A DNA stretch of 64,000 bases from Nectonema munidae (Eukaryota > Nematomorpha > Nectonematoida > Nectonematidae): the NCBI GenBank assembly GCA_030549495.1, contig JAUIRK010000087.1, positions 372,001 to 436,000 on the forward strand. The letters are read 5' to 3'. Of this stretch, positions 1-10,060 are shown in pieces. A program made the translations under genes and the position numbers. The notes beneath the pieces were generated by a model. The model was given only the letters and a program-made list of their open reading frames with translations, ran no database searches and was not told the DNA's origin. Every line of letters starts with the position of its first letter. Position 1 is the first letter of the stretch.

Positions 1-1720
1 TAGCTTTAACTAAAGGAGTATGTGGTGGATTATAAAACCTTGGCTTCGTTTCATTACAAATTTTGCAACCTTTAATCATTTCTTTGATTTCCAGAATTGA
101 AAAGGGCACATTTTTATTCCGTATAAAATGGGCCATCCTTGTTACTCCTGGATGGCAAAGCTGGTTATGTATATCATAAAGGGTAGAACTGTCTGTGGCA
201 GCCAAAACAGCCCTTGAAAGCGTATTGGCAACGATATTCAGACTCCCCTTTCTATATTTTACATCATAATCATAAGATGCCAGTTCTATTCGCCATCTCA
301 AAAGTTTATCGTTTTTTATTTTACCTGAATGTCTCTTATTAAACATGTATGATAGAGCTTCTTGATCTGTGATTAATGTAAAATGGCGTCCTAATAAGTA
401 GTGTTTCCATTTCCTTATAGCTTCCACTATTGCGCATGCTTCCTTTTCTAAAGACGAGTGTGGTTTCTCATTTTTTCGCAACGTTCTAGCGTGAAAGGCG
501 ATTGGTTGCCCGTTTTGATTAAGTGAAGCCGCTATTGCAAAATTACTAGCATCCGTTTCCACAACTAGAGGTTGGTTAGGATCTATCACTCGCAGACTAG
601 CTTTACTAAGTAATCTTTTAAGTTTTCCAAACACAGCAGTTGCCTCGTCGCAGAGTGGAAATGACGCAGCTGTAATCAAAGGTCTTATATGATCTGAATA
701 ATGAGGAATCCAGCGCGCATAGTATGCGAAAAGACCTATGACCCTCTTTAATGATTTCAGATTATCGGGAGGCCTCATTTCAAGTAGCGGTGCAACTCTA
801 TTAGGGTCAGGATTTACCACATTATGACTAATCTTGTAGCCAAGAAGACAAATTTCGGTTTTAGCTATTTGCGATTTAGCTTTATTGAAAGTAATGTTAG
901 CTTTTCTAGCAGCATTCATGAAGGCTTCTAGGTTTTTGTTATGTTCAATAATACCACTGCCTGCGATCGTTATGTTATCTAGATACGCATACACACCCTT
1001 TAATTTTTCAGCGTCTATGATTCTATCAATAATTCTCTGAAAACATGGCACAGCATTCGTAAGACCAAAAGGAATTCGTGTGAACTGATACAACTTATGT
1101 TTCCACTGGAATGCAGTATACGCTTTATCACCTGCAGCGAGCTTTACCTGATGATACGCAGACTTCAGATCTAAGCTAGTGAAAACTTTATTGCGCGCTA
1201 CTTCATTTACTATGCATTCAATTTTAGGCAGAGGATAGGCATCTAATTGGGTAAACCTGTTTATGGTTTTACTGTAGTCTATAACCATGCGCGGTTTGTG
1301 GTTTTCGCTCTTACTAACAAATGGCTGTGCTCTCCACGGAGAAAGACTTTCTTCTATAATGCCATCCTTAAGTAATCTTTCCACCTCCTTCTCGATGAAT
1401 TCACTATCTGAATAGCTATACTGCCTAGATTTGGTTGCTATAGGACGGCGATCTTTAGTTAAATAGCGGAATAACGACGGTGACGGTGATTGTAATTCCG
1501 AAAGGGAACACACCTGAATGCCAGGAAGTTTTCCTCCTAAATTGAACTTAAGAAATTTGTGAGCACAAATAAAATCTTGCCCAAGAACTATGTCACTTAC
1601 GAGATTCTCTAAAACGTTTAATTTAATGTTATGATATGTGCTCTCTTTGAATACCAAACTTTCTATACAATAGCCTAATATTGGCACAGTAAGATCAGAT
1701 GAAGCCATACTCACAACTCT
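1..1720 (-). mobile_element. Ty3/gypsy LTR retroelement, pol part (fossil)
   Basis: Reading the minus strand from about 1720 down to 1 gives, in order, the end of an aspartic protease domain (DIVLGQDF), a reverse transcriptase with the core motif AYLDNITI where the family usually has YLDD, an RNase H with ETDASNFAIAASL and ITDQEALSYMF, and the start of an integrase zinc-binding domain (HNQLCHPG, then CKIC). This order is the Ty3/gypsy arrangement. The part seen is largely open but runs off the left edge, so the integrase core and 3' LTR are outside the window. The matching gag part lies next door on the opposite strand, so the element as it stands is rearranged and not whole. Confidence 0.88.
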
Positions 1721-1723
1721 ATT

Positions 1724-1791
1724 CCAAAACAGCCCTTGAAAGCGTATCGGCAACGATATTCAGACTCCCCTTTCTATATTTTACATCATAA
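1724..1791. repeat. 68-bp duplicate of 202-269
   Basis: Bases 1724-1791 repeat 202-269 with one mismatch, in the same orientation. The copy at 202 lies inside the pol sequence (RNase H to integrase region); the copy at 1724 sits between the pol and gag parts. It is a duplicated internal piece, not an LTR. Confidence 0.9.
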
Positions 1792-1857
1792 AGCCTACTT
1801 TTCTTCAAATAAATTTATTTCTTACTTTACAACAATTTACTTTCACCTGTCACCTCA

Positions 1858-2787
1858 ATGGACAAGTTTCTGCGTCCAGAAAGACTTGACATAGATCCCA
1901 ACTCTGCCACTGCTACTGACGAGTGGAAACACTGGTACTCAACCTTTAAGAACTTTCTTTCCTCGATCTCAGCTCTCCATCCTGAAAAGCTCTCTGTTCT
2001 CACTAACTACATTTCTGCCTCCGTCTTCAAATACATTGAGAACGTGGAAGAGTACGATAATGCCATCTCTAAACTCGAAAGCATCTATGTGAAAAAGAAG
2101 AATCAAGTCTTTGCTCGGCACTTGCTAGCAATCCGGAAACAACTACCTGGCGAAAGTGTCGACGCTTTTGTACAGCAACTGCAAAGATTGAGTCTTGAGT
2201 GCGAGTATTCCTTGGTCTCTGCTGAACAGCACCGAGATGAACAGATAAGAGATGCCTTGATCAATGGACTTGCTTCAGACACGATACGTCTACGCCTACT
2301 AGAAAACAAAAACTTGGACTTGCAGAGTGCCTACGATCAAGCTCGCGCACCGGAGATAGCTCAGAGCAACTCGCATGCCTACAAAACAGACACAACTTCT
2401 TTCACTGCTTCCACCAGAAAGGATCCTACAGAACCACGTTCTAGCTACAAGTCTAAGCATTTATGCTTTTTCTGCGGTAACGCCTTCCACATAAGAAAAA
2501 TGTGTCCTGCTAAAAACTCAAAGTGCTACAAGTGCAGCAAAATGGGTCACTTTTCTAAAGCTTGTAGATCGTCTTGTATTAATACAGATAAAGATGTTGA
2601 AACTGATAATGATGAATCAATCCTTGCAACTATAATTGATGCTAACAATAAATCTTGTACTTGTTTTGGTAGGGAGGTACCTGCTAAGTCTGATTCTGTG
2701 ATAGCTGCTACTAGTGGTAAATTCGATTCTAAGGTTTTAATTATGAGAAAAGTAGGCTTTACTTTCAACGAAGATAAAGAAATGTGA
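1858..2787 (+). mobile_element. Ty3/gypsy-type gag open reading frame (fossil)
   Basis: An open frame of 309 codons. The N-terminal ~170 residues are a retrotransposon Gag core (DEWKHWYSTFKNFL near residue 22; a helical stretch with VDAFVQQLQRLSLECEY near 101). Two CCHC zinc knuckles follow: C203-x2-C-x4-H-x4-C216 and C223-x2-C-x4-H-x4-C236. This nucleocapsid-like arrangement binds the element's RNA. It is on the + strand whereas the adjoining pol is on the minus strand, so this is one part of a rearranged element. Whether the two parts come from one insertion cannot be told here. Confidence 0.87.
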
Positions 2788-2866
2788 AGGCTTATATACT
2801 ATTGAAATAGAGTGATTGTGGTTAGAGGGTTAGTTGTAAATTGCCAGTGAATTGTGAGCTTTAAAT

Positions 2867-2935
2867 CTATGTTGTGAGGCATCACTTTATCTACAACATT
2901 CCAATTATGTTGTGAGGCACTCTATTTACAACAGT
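2867..2935. repeat. two tandem copies of a TGTTGTGAGGCA...ACAACA unit
   Basis: A ~37-bp unit beginning TATGTTGTGAGGCA and ending near TACAACA occurs twice in a row just after the gag part. The TGTTGT/ACAACA ends look like LTR termini, but no LTR pair is visible, so this is recorded only as a tandem repeat. Confidence 0.5.
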
Positions 2936-3033
2936 TCGCATTCACTTTTATACAAGTTTTTATGAGTGCATAATTGCCTTTTTGGAAATAGCTTATTTTT
3001 TATTGCTATGTGTTACGTATATTGGAAAGAGAT

Positions 3034-3115
3034 CAGGGGCGCACATCCTCAAAATTATTGGGGGCGAAATTTTTTTTGTAATTTTCAAAATTAGTCCCCC
3101 TGATGTGCGCCCCTG
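3034..3115. mobile_element. short hAT-type MITE
   Basis: An 82-bp element with inverted ends CAGGGGCGCACATC and GATGTGCGCCCCTG. It is flanked by AAAGAGAT (3026-3033) and AAAAAGAT (3116-3123), a 7-of-8 match. CAGGG-type ends plus an 8-bp target duplication are the hAT signature. It has no coding content. A single arm of the same type is at 60772. Confidence 0.75.
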
Positions 3116-3325
3116 AAAAAGATTTGCATTGAGTAAATAGTGTGTAATGAAGTGAAATCGTAATTGAAATAGAAAGATAGAGCAGGTTTGATTAGCGTGA
3201 TTGACGCGTGTACAAGAGAAGAAGGAGAAAAAATCAAATAATAAGAATGTCATATTTTTGAAATATCCATTTTAAAATATTATTCAATAATTCATTTTTT
3301 TGTTGTTTTCTTTCACACATTTTAA

Positions 3326-3728
3326 ATGGCAACGTTAACATCTCAGCAAGTTTCATCTCATTTGAAATCTGACTTATATAAAATAAAAAGTGTAAATGGA
3401 TTGCAATCGGAGGTCTGGAAGACGTTTGGTATCGTAGTAAATGAAAAAACACTGATTTGGATTTTGCCGCTTTTAAAGTATGCTTTCAAGCGTTCGCTTA
3501 TTGTGGAAGAAAAACAGGTACTTCTATTCTTAGGAGACACAAGTGCAAAATATATCCTAATCAAACTTTACTGACTGATGTTATCAAGCCAGTTTTGAAT
3601 AATGCTAAAGTTATTTCGAAAGCTAAAAACGAAAACATTAAACTGACATGCGTCCGTTTTTAGCTAAAGATCTTAGACAATTTGAAAGGATCGGTTGTGG
3701 TGGATTCATTGACTTAGTTCAAGAGGTA
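3326..3728 (+). pseudogene. hAT transposase, BED zinc-finger N-terminal fragment
   Basis: The pieces read SEVWKTFGIVVNE in one frame, then DFAAFKVCFQAFAY, GRKTGTSILRRHKC in another, then MRPFLAKDLRQFERIG in a third. This is the BED-finger pattern (VWKxFG, CxxC with the second Cys changed, then HxxxC) followed by the 'RPF...F' segment that precedes the hAT catalytic region. At least one frameshift lies near 3450 and another before 3650. The catalytic domain is missing. The MITE at 3034-3115 is adjacent, but nothing ties the two together. Confidence 0.7.
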
Positions 3729-3729
3729 A

Positions 3730-4060
3730 ACTCTAATGCTTTATTAGATTTGTAAAATTATTTTATACGAGAAAACAAACTATACAAATTTAAAAAATGC
3801 AAGCTAAAAATACAAATTTGAAAAATCAAAGGGCTAATCTTTTGTGATTCTATATTGAAAATTTAAAATATTACAATTGTTGATGAGACAATTTGTTTAT
3901 TCAGATTACACAAGTTGTCAAAGAAATTTTTTTTCAGACAAAAATTTATTTGTAAAAAAATTAATAATATATTTAAAAGTAGTATATAGTATATCTATAA
4001 TCATTTTTTTACAAGCAGGTTAAATATATAAATAACATTTAATTAGCTTTGTATTATTTT
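3730..4060. other. AT-rich stretch, nothing recognised
   Basis: Very AT-rich sequence with many short homopolymer runs. No open frame, inverted ends or repeat unit that I could support. Confidence 0.6.
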
Positions 4061-4065
4061 TCGAT

Positions 4066-4245
4066 AAAATGCGGGTCGGGTGCGGGTGCAAATTGATAAA
4101 TGCGGGGCGGGTGAGGGTTCAAATGGAAAAAATACAGGGCGGGGCGAAGCGGGTGCAAATTGATATAATGCGAGGCGGGGCAGATGCAAATTGAATAATT
4201 GCGGGCGGGTGCGGACAACTTTTTACAACCCGCCAGGGCTCTAAT
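4066..4245. repeat. G-rich degenerate tandem repeat
   Basis: About four imperfect units of the form TGCGGGxCGGGTGCAAATTGATAA, 33-40 bp each, ending in CAACCCGCCAGGGCTCT. It stands out sharply from the AT-rich flanks. Similar TGCGGGTGCGGG strings occur at ends of some animal hAT elements, but no matching partner is seen. Confidence 0.65.
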
Positions 4246-4370
4246 CAGAACAGTATATATAAACAGAAACAAAATTCTTAGATGTCGTATGAATTGATTG
4301 ACCTGATAAAAAAAGGCAACTATTTTCCTAAAAAGTCTAAGCAAAATCGCGCTACTTATAGAAGTAAGTT

Positions 4371-5833
4371 GGATCAAGTAAAGATGAGCACTCCCAAAAA
4401 TGACTAGTAAAGAAAAGCACTCCTGATTTTTGACTATAATAGTAAAGAAAAGCACCCCCGATTTTTAATAAGTAAAGATAGGCATTCCCAATTTTAACTA
4501 ACAGAATAAATTAGAAAAAAAAATAAAAATATAGGATCAAATTTAATAAAATTGATATTGTTATATTAGAAAATAAAATTATATATTGAAATGACAAATT
4601 TATTATTAAGTTTAATCAAATTGATATTGTGCTGCAATAGTGTTACAAAATCTATTAAATTTGTCTTACTTGTTTCGTTCGTTCCACATGAATTCATGCA
4701 AATAAGAGTTCAGAAATTCTCTTTTACAACCGATCATTTGTTTTATTCATTTTTTGTGTTTGTTCCAATAGCTCTTCATTGCTTGTGTATGAACGCCTGT
4801 AGTCCTATCAATAAAATTCAATGAATGGTTAACAGTATGATGCGCAAGTCCAAGGTCTCTTTGAATGTTCCTGTATCCATTGATCACTATGAATAATTGA
4901 TCCAGGCACAACTACTTTTCTAATTATAGGCAACAGTGTCTCGGCATTGCGCGAGTCGACTATCTCCATATAACCGTAGGATGGTGATAAAGTAGGATCA
5001 ACTATTCCAAATACCCATAGAGGTTTCTGAGCATAACGTCCCCTAAGGTGTTTTGGTTTATGACTAAAACAAATTCAAATCTCTAACGTTATTCCTGGTC
5101 CACCAAGCTTAATAGGATTGCTTTCAAAATGTTTCATACAAATTTCACAAAAAAAACTAAACATGTCAATAACTGTCACTTTTGAAACATTCAATAAGTG
5201 CATAGTCTGCAAAACACTCAGTTCCTGACACCAGTAAAATATTCCTTCTAACCACAAAGAAAGCTTTGAGCGATAAAAAAAAGAATCTTTGCAAATTGAT
5301 TCGTAGTGCTTATATTTATTCCTTCTTGATACTTCCTGACATATTTGTCTTGAATTGAAGAACGTTTTGTCTAGTTCATTAACTTGCTACATTGAATGCA
5401 TTTCAGTTCTGTTCTCAAAAGATTCTGCTGCTTCATCCAGTTAATCGCTGGAGTCGGGTCTTCAACCAATAGTGGCTTAATAATTTCTTCATACAGAAAA
5501 CGATCCCTGTTATTAGTTGTTTTTTAACAATTCAAAAAGAAAAATTTTATCGTCTGCGGAAAGATATGAAAAAATATTAGGAAACAGCAGACGATTTTAT
5601 TACAAGAATAAAGTATGCATGAAAAAGGGGTTAAGGAAAATAATTGTTAAATCCTAATAAAAAATATAAAAAAAGCGAGGAGAAAAGTTTTGTCTTTTTT
5701 TTTTGATACTGAATTTTAGTTCTCATTTTGAAAAATTCTGCAATATATTTGCAGGCAATTCTGTTTTTCATAAATAAGCAAGTAAAGATAAGCACCTCCG
5801 TAGAAACAGGGAGTGCTCATCTTTACTTGATCC
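4371..5833 (-). mobile_element. Merlin DNA transposon, full length with TSD
   Basis: A 1463-bp element. The left end starts GGATCAAGTAAAGATGAGC and the right end is its exact reverse complement over 25 bp. AGTAAGTT flanks it exactly on both sides (4363-4370 and 5834-5841), an 8-bp target duplication as expected for Merlin. The inner left side repeats the terminal motif (AGTAAAGAAAAGCACTCC) at about 4407, 4440 and 4471, and the right side has a direct-orientation copy near 5781. These look like transposase-binding arrays. It encodes a decayed Merlin transposase on the minus strand. Confidence 0.93.
4800..5520 (-). pseudogene. Merlin (ISXO2-like) transposase, decayed
   Basis: In minus-strand order: a zinc-binding N-terminus (FLYEEIIKPLL, then LKCIQCSKLMN), a helical segment (SLWLEGIFYWCQELS...CEICMKHF), the segment before the first catalytic residue (PIKLGGPG), then WVFGIVDP, then GSIIHSDQW with the second catalytic Asp, and VNHS near the third catalytic position. 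This is the order of ISXO2/Merlin DDE transposases. Several frame changes and stops separate the pieces; the longest intact run is 5257-5075. The protein cannot be made as it stands, although the element ends are intact. Confidence 0.88.
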
Positions 5834-5989
5834 AGTAAGTTTGTATATTATAGAAATCAAGTTAAGACAAAAATAAGAGTTTTGAAATACAATTATTATT
5901 ATAATTTATTCGAGCAAAATGAGGCCTTGAAAAAAGTACTTGAAATAAGTTAAATAGTATAATCAAACCAAAAAATAATGATGAATATT

Positions 5990-6490
5990 CAATTCGTAAA
6001 AATGGATAAAATGAAACTTACCAGAAATTAATAGCCGACTCTTTTAATAAATATTTTTCTTTAGCTGATTGTATAACCGATATTGATTCATCAAAAACTG
6101 CGTTTACTAACTATATCAAGAAAACTAATAACTCATTTAGTTTAGAAAAAATCAAAGAAAATGATATTGTGATTGCTATGCACGAAATTATATCTAAGAA
6201 ATCTTGTGATATATTTACAAGTTGAGATACTGCTTCGAAGAATCTGACGTTACTCTGGCAATTTTTCTTGATTTGTCAAAAGCTTTCAATAAAATTTAAC
6301 ATGAAAAGCTTTTGATTAAATTGAAATATTTTGGTTTTTCCAATTCTACAGTGTTTTTTAAGTCTTACTTATCAATAATATTGGCGTTGAAATAGTAAAA
6401 AAAAAAATTTTCTAGGATTAATTATAAACAACAGACTCACGTGGCAAATCATATAAATCATATATATCTCAAGTTAAATAGCTTTCATCG
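5990..6490 (+). pseudogene. non-LTR (LINE) reverse transcriptase fragment
   Basis: The pieces include FNKYFSLADCITDIDSS, then AIFLDLSKAFN followed by HEKLLIKLKYFGFS, and GLIINNRLTW. AIFLDLSKAFD...LL.KL..yG is the first half of LINE reverse transcriptase in the Jockey/CR1-like groups. There are several stops and frame changes. No 5' end, poly(A) tail or target duplication was found. Confidence 0.72.
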
Positions 6491-6575
6491 TGTATTGAAG
6501 AGATTTAAGAATAATTTTATTGACAAAATATTGTTTTATTAACAAAAAGTTTATTACAGATTGCAAAATAAAATT

Positions 6576-8400
6576 TTAATTATCATGACCAAAACCTTCA
6601 AATATGGGTTCGTCTTCATGGCCTGATTCAAATAGGCTACTAGGATCATCAGGGTTTTCGTCGTCCAACACTATAACAGCTGATGTTCCGGGTACGGAAG
6701 AGTGGCTGAAGGTGGTAGGGAGTGGGTTTGCTGGTGGGGAGAGGCTACTTGGAGTTTTTCGTATAAATCTCAATATAGAGGACTGTTTTGTTTGCTTTTT
6801 TTTCTCATCATAAATTTCACGATAACACGTGAGTCCCTCGTTCATATATTTTTCAAATTTTGAATAACGTTCTGTGTTGGGGTCCATAGCCTCAAATAGA
6901 GAAAACACTTCATTCATTTTAGCAAAAGCTTGTGCCAAATCTTTAACAGTAAACTTCTTCTCCATGGGTACTACGTCATGTTTCTTCTATCTCTTCTCTA
7001 TCTTCCCGCTCCTGTAACTCTATTTATTCTTCATCAGTCAACTCATTTTCGACAAAGTTTACTACACTCTCTACATCTTGAGCTTCCACTTCCAATTGCA
7101 AATCGCGAACATAATTAACAGTTAACCGATTTATCCTTTCTAAGTTTTCATCTCGATCAAATCCTTCAAAATTATCAACAAATCTTTTTAAACACTTTTT
7201 CCATATTCCTTTCATACATTTTTCTATCGCTTCCTGCCAAGATGCGTCGATGTTCTTGATACAATGCAGGAGATTGAAATTTTTCCAAAAATCACGAAGA
7301 CCCATTGCACCATTCTCTTTTGTTGCTACGGCCTTTGCAAAAGTATTACGCAAGTAATATCCCTTGAAAGCAGATATGGCGCCCTGGTCCATTGGCTTCA
7401 AAATTGCAGTAGTATTCTTTTGGTACACAACATTAATATTACTATGCAGATCATCAAGATATGGGGGTGGCATAGGCAATTTTCAAGAATGAGGAGGTTT
7501 TTGAAGGGAATATTTTTTTCCAGGCAATATTGTGTGGCTTCTGGTATGAAGCAGTTCAAAACATAGTTCTCGAATAATGCTTGGGTCATCCATGCCCTTT
7601 TACGTGACCGATAATAAACTGGCAGCAAGTGCTTGCTTACATTCTTTAAAGCCCTTGGATTTTCGGACAGGAATATAAAAAAGGGTTTAATTTATGCCCT
7701 GCAACATTTCCCCCCAAAAGCAACCTCAAACGATCCTTGTATGCGTTATACCCGGGCATTGCTGCAGCCTCTCTGTGCAAATATGTCTTTTCTGGTATCT
7801 TTTTCCAGTATAATCCCGTCTCGTCAACGTTGAAAATTTGTTGCCCTCCTCTATAATTTTGTCTAAAACATTAATGTATACCTTTGCTGCCGCTGTATCC
7901 GCACTTGCTGCTTTACCAGAAACAGGACGATTGTGCAAATTGAATCGCCGACGAAATCCATGGCTTGCAGTGAACGTTTCTTGAAATCCTTCTTCACGTG
8001 ATTTCAGAGTCTCGAAAATGCTGCGCGCCTTAGCTTGAATTAAAAGTAGTAACTGGAATTCTCTTACTTATTTGATCATCAATCCAAAGGGACAACAATT
8101 TCTCCATTTCATGAACTAGGCCTTTTCTCTGCCTTGTTATCAAAGCATTATATCCCGTTGTATGCTTTGCAGTCTCCTTCCCTCTATCTTTGTCTTTTAA
8201 GATAGTGAATACCGTAGAATGTGCGAGTACCATAACATTAGCGATAGCTTGAACCTTCTTTCCGCTTTCATACTGATTAATGATTCTTTCCGCTTTCATA
8301 CTGATTAATGATCGCAATTTTTGTATCTATATCTATTGCTTTTCTCTGCTTCCTAGCGGATAATCCTCCAGGAGTAGTATTTGTACGTTTTGGAGACATA
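6576..8400 (-). pseudogene. Tigger (CENP-B/DDE_1 family) transposase, broken
   Basis: The N-terminus has a CENP-B-type helix-turn-helix (KKVQAIANVMVLAHSTVFTI). After that come TGLYWKKIPEKTY-like sequence, then VYYRSRKRAWMTQALFENYV, ILENCLCHP where DNAxxHP is usual, and NVVYQKNTTAILKPMDQGAI for the 'PPNTTSxxQPxDxG' motif, followed by an acidic tail. The best run is 7479-7024. A 28-bp tandem duplication at 8256-8283/8284-8311 sits in the helix-turn-helix and shifts the frame; there are further breaks downstream. Confidence 0.86.
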
Positions 8401-8582
8401 GTAGCATAAACCAAAATAGACAACAAGTATCGCGATGGGATGCAAAGTACAAACTAACGTGGCAAGAAACGTTTACATTAAAATTCAAAATTACAATGAA
8501 AATTGTTAATAATATGAAACTTTATCTATCTTGTATATTAAGCTATTTATAGGAGAGGCAGATGCTGATAGTGTTGCCATAC

Positions 8583-8600
8583 GTACGATATATATCGTAC
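8583..8600. repeat. 18-bp perfect palindrome
   Basis: GTACGATATATATCGTAC reads the same on both strands. It sits in the 5' untranslated part of Tigger A. It may be a stem or a binding site; nothing else supports a function. Confidence 0.6.
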
Positions 8601-8799
8601 ATGTGCGATAATTTGATATCAAGAGATAGATAGTTCATATTCTAGGGTTTAGCACTTTTGAGCCCCTCCTTTCCAAGGCTAGGCATACGGACGAATATCG
8701 TCTCGCGTCGTAGTTCTACAAAAATTAGGATAAACGAATACTGGGCCAGTCGGAAGGCCCGTCGTTATTCCGAGTTGTCGTTAAACAGGGATTACCTAA

Positions 8800-9195
8800 A
8801 TTTATTCTTATTTAACAAATAAAAAATTTTAGCCTCAAATATTTTTAGGGTCTATCTCTCAGCTTAACAGATGAAGTTTAGGGGTTTAATCCTAAAGGCT
8901 CCGCCTCTTAAAAATAAAATAACAAAATTTGTGATTAACCATCTGAAGCATATTGTGAGCACATAGCCTTACGTGAGAAAGTGGTTTGTTATTCAACCAA
9001 CCAAATAAATAATCAAGTTATTTTTTAAATTTCTTATAATTTAATTTCAAATTTTTTTGATTGCAATTTCTTACTTCTGGTTGGTAGATCCACAATTGAA
9101 ACTTATTTAGAGGAAGTGAATTTGTAAATTAAATTCACTTATAAATATATTTTTGCTTTTTTGAATTCTACTCTCATTTTTATGTTTGAGCATTT
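8800..9195. other. AT-rich stretch, nothing recognised
   Basis: No coding signal or clear repeat. A slightly richer patch at 8890-8920 (AAAGGCTCCGCCTC) is too short to assign. Confidence 0.5.
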
Positions 9196-9519
9196 TCAAA
9201 TACAAAAAATCCCTATGTTTGAGCATAATTTCGTCTGACATCCAGCCACTGAATTTATGTCTATATTTACGCCGGTTGATAATAATTTTGTGCTTGATAA
9301 AATGTGGGCATTGAGAATATTTAAAAAAATTTCAGAAGCGGATTCAATACTTAGTCTTGAAACTGTTGAGCCGGTCCATTTTTCTTCCTTAAGTGTAACG
9401 CAAAGACTGTCAAAGTCAGTAATTTTCTTAGTGTAAAGATTTTTGTTTTGAGTTGAAAATAATTCATCCAAAGATAGAAAGATGGGAAGGTGCTCAGAAA
9501 AACTAGATGATATAGACAA
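9196..9519 (-). pseudogene. LINE endonuclease C-terminal fragment
   Basis: An open run of 107 codons containing FSEHLPIFLSLDEL, a variant of the SDHLPIFLSL motif that closes the apurinic-type endonuclease domain of Jockey/CR1-like LINEs, followed by the linker (KITDFDSLCVTLKEEKW). It lies downstream of reverse transcriptase sequence on the same strand, whereas endonuclease normally comes first, so this is a separate or rearranged insertion. Confidence 0.65.
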
Positions 9520-9529
9520 GGGTTAAAAC

Positions 9530-9960
9530 ACTGTAATTTCGATAATTAAGCCCAAAAATTTTAATTTATCTACTTTTTTTATACCAATATTATTTAAAAT
9601 AGACTCATTTAATTGACGCTTGTTGGATATTAACATACATTTAGATTTATCTTTATTTATTACAAAATTATGGTTTTCTATCTATTTATAAATTGAATTC
9701 AGTTCTATTTCCAGAATATAATCAAACTTTTATTTTAAATAAAGGTAAATAGAGACAAATATCATTTACAAAAATAAAAAAAAAATTGATGTATAGAAGA
9801 TATCATTAATTGAAATATTGTAAAGAATGGTAGCCAATATAGATCCTTACGGTAAACCTGTCTTGACTGGTGGCATTTCAGAATGGTTATTATTTATTGG
9901 ATTCATTAATGAGATAAGAGGAAAAGAATAACCGTTTAGTGTCCAATAAGCAAAAAAATA
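9530..9960 (-). pseudogene. LINE reverse transcriptase C-terminal fragment
   Basis: The minus strand gives PPVKTGLP.GSILATILYN (the 'GVPQGSILGPLLFN' block), ISINDIFY, then WIENHNFVINKDKSK-like sequence (ENHNFVINKDKSKCMLIS) and KVDKLKFLGLII. These are conserved blocks after the catalytic site in LINE reverse transcriptases. It is interrupted by stops; the YxDD block itself is poorly preserved. Confidence 0.7.
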
Positions 9961-10060
9961 AATTTTCTATTCCAAATCAGTTTTTTTGATTTTTAATCAC
10001 TATATTGAGTATATGTACCTTTTTGATTTATTAGAAAACATCAGATGCAAGTGAAAAATG

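Larger units (their letters stand above)
6565..8796 (-). mobile_element. pogo/Tigger DNA transposon A
   Basis: A minus-strand Tigger. The 5' side near 8740-8796 carries GTTTAACGACAACTCGG and CGGAATAACGACGGG, typical Tigger untranslated sequence, and probably ends at the TA at 8792-8793. The transposase starts at 8400 (MSPKRTNTTPGGLSARKQ) and the final run ends at 6576. I could not find the 3' inverted end near 6565, so the left boundary is approximate. Confidence 0.75.

Noticed and set aside
2867-2935. LTR of the gypsy element
   Set aside because: The TGTTGT...ACAACA units are only ~29 bp and tandem; no second LTR copy is found in the window.
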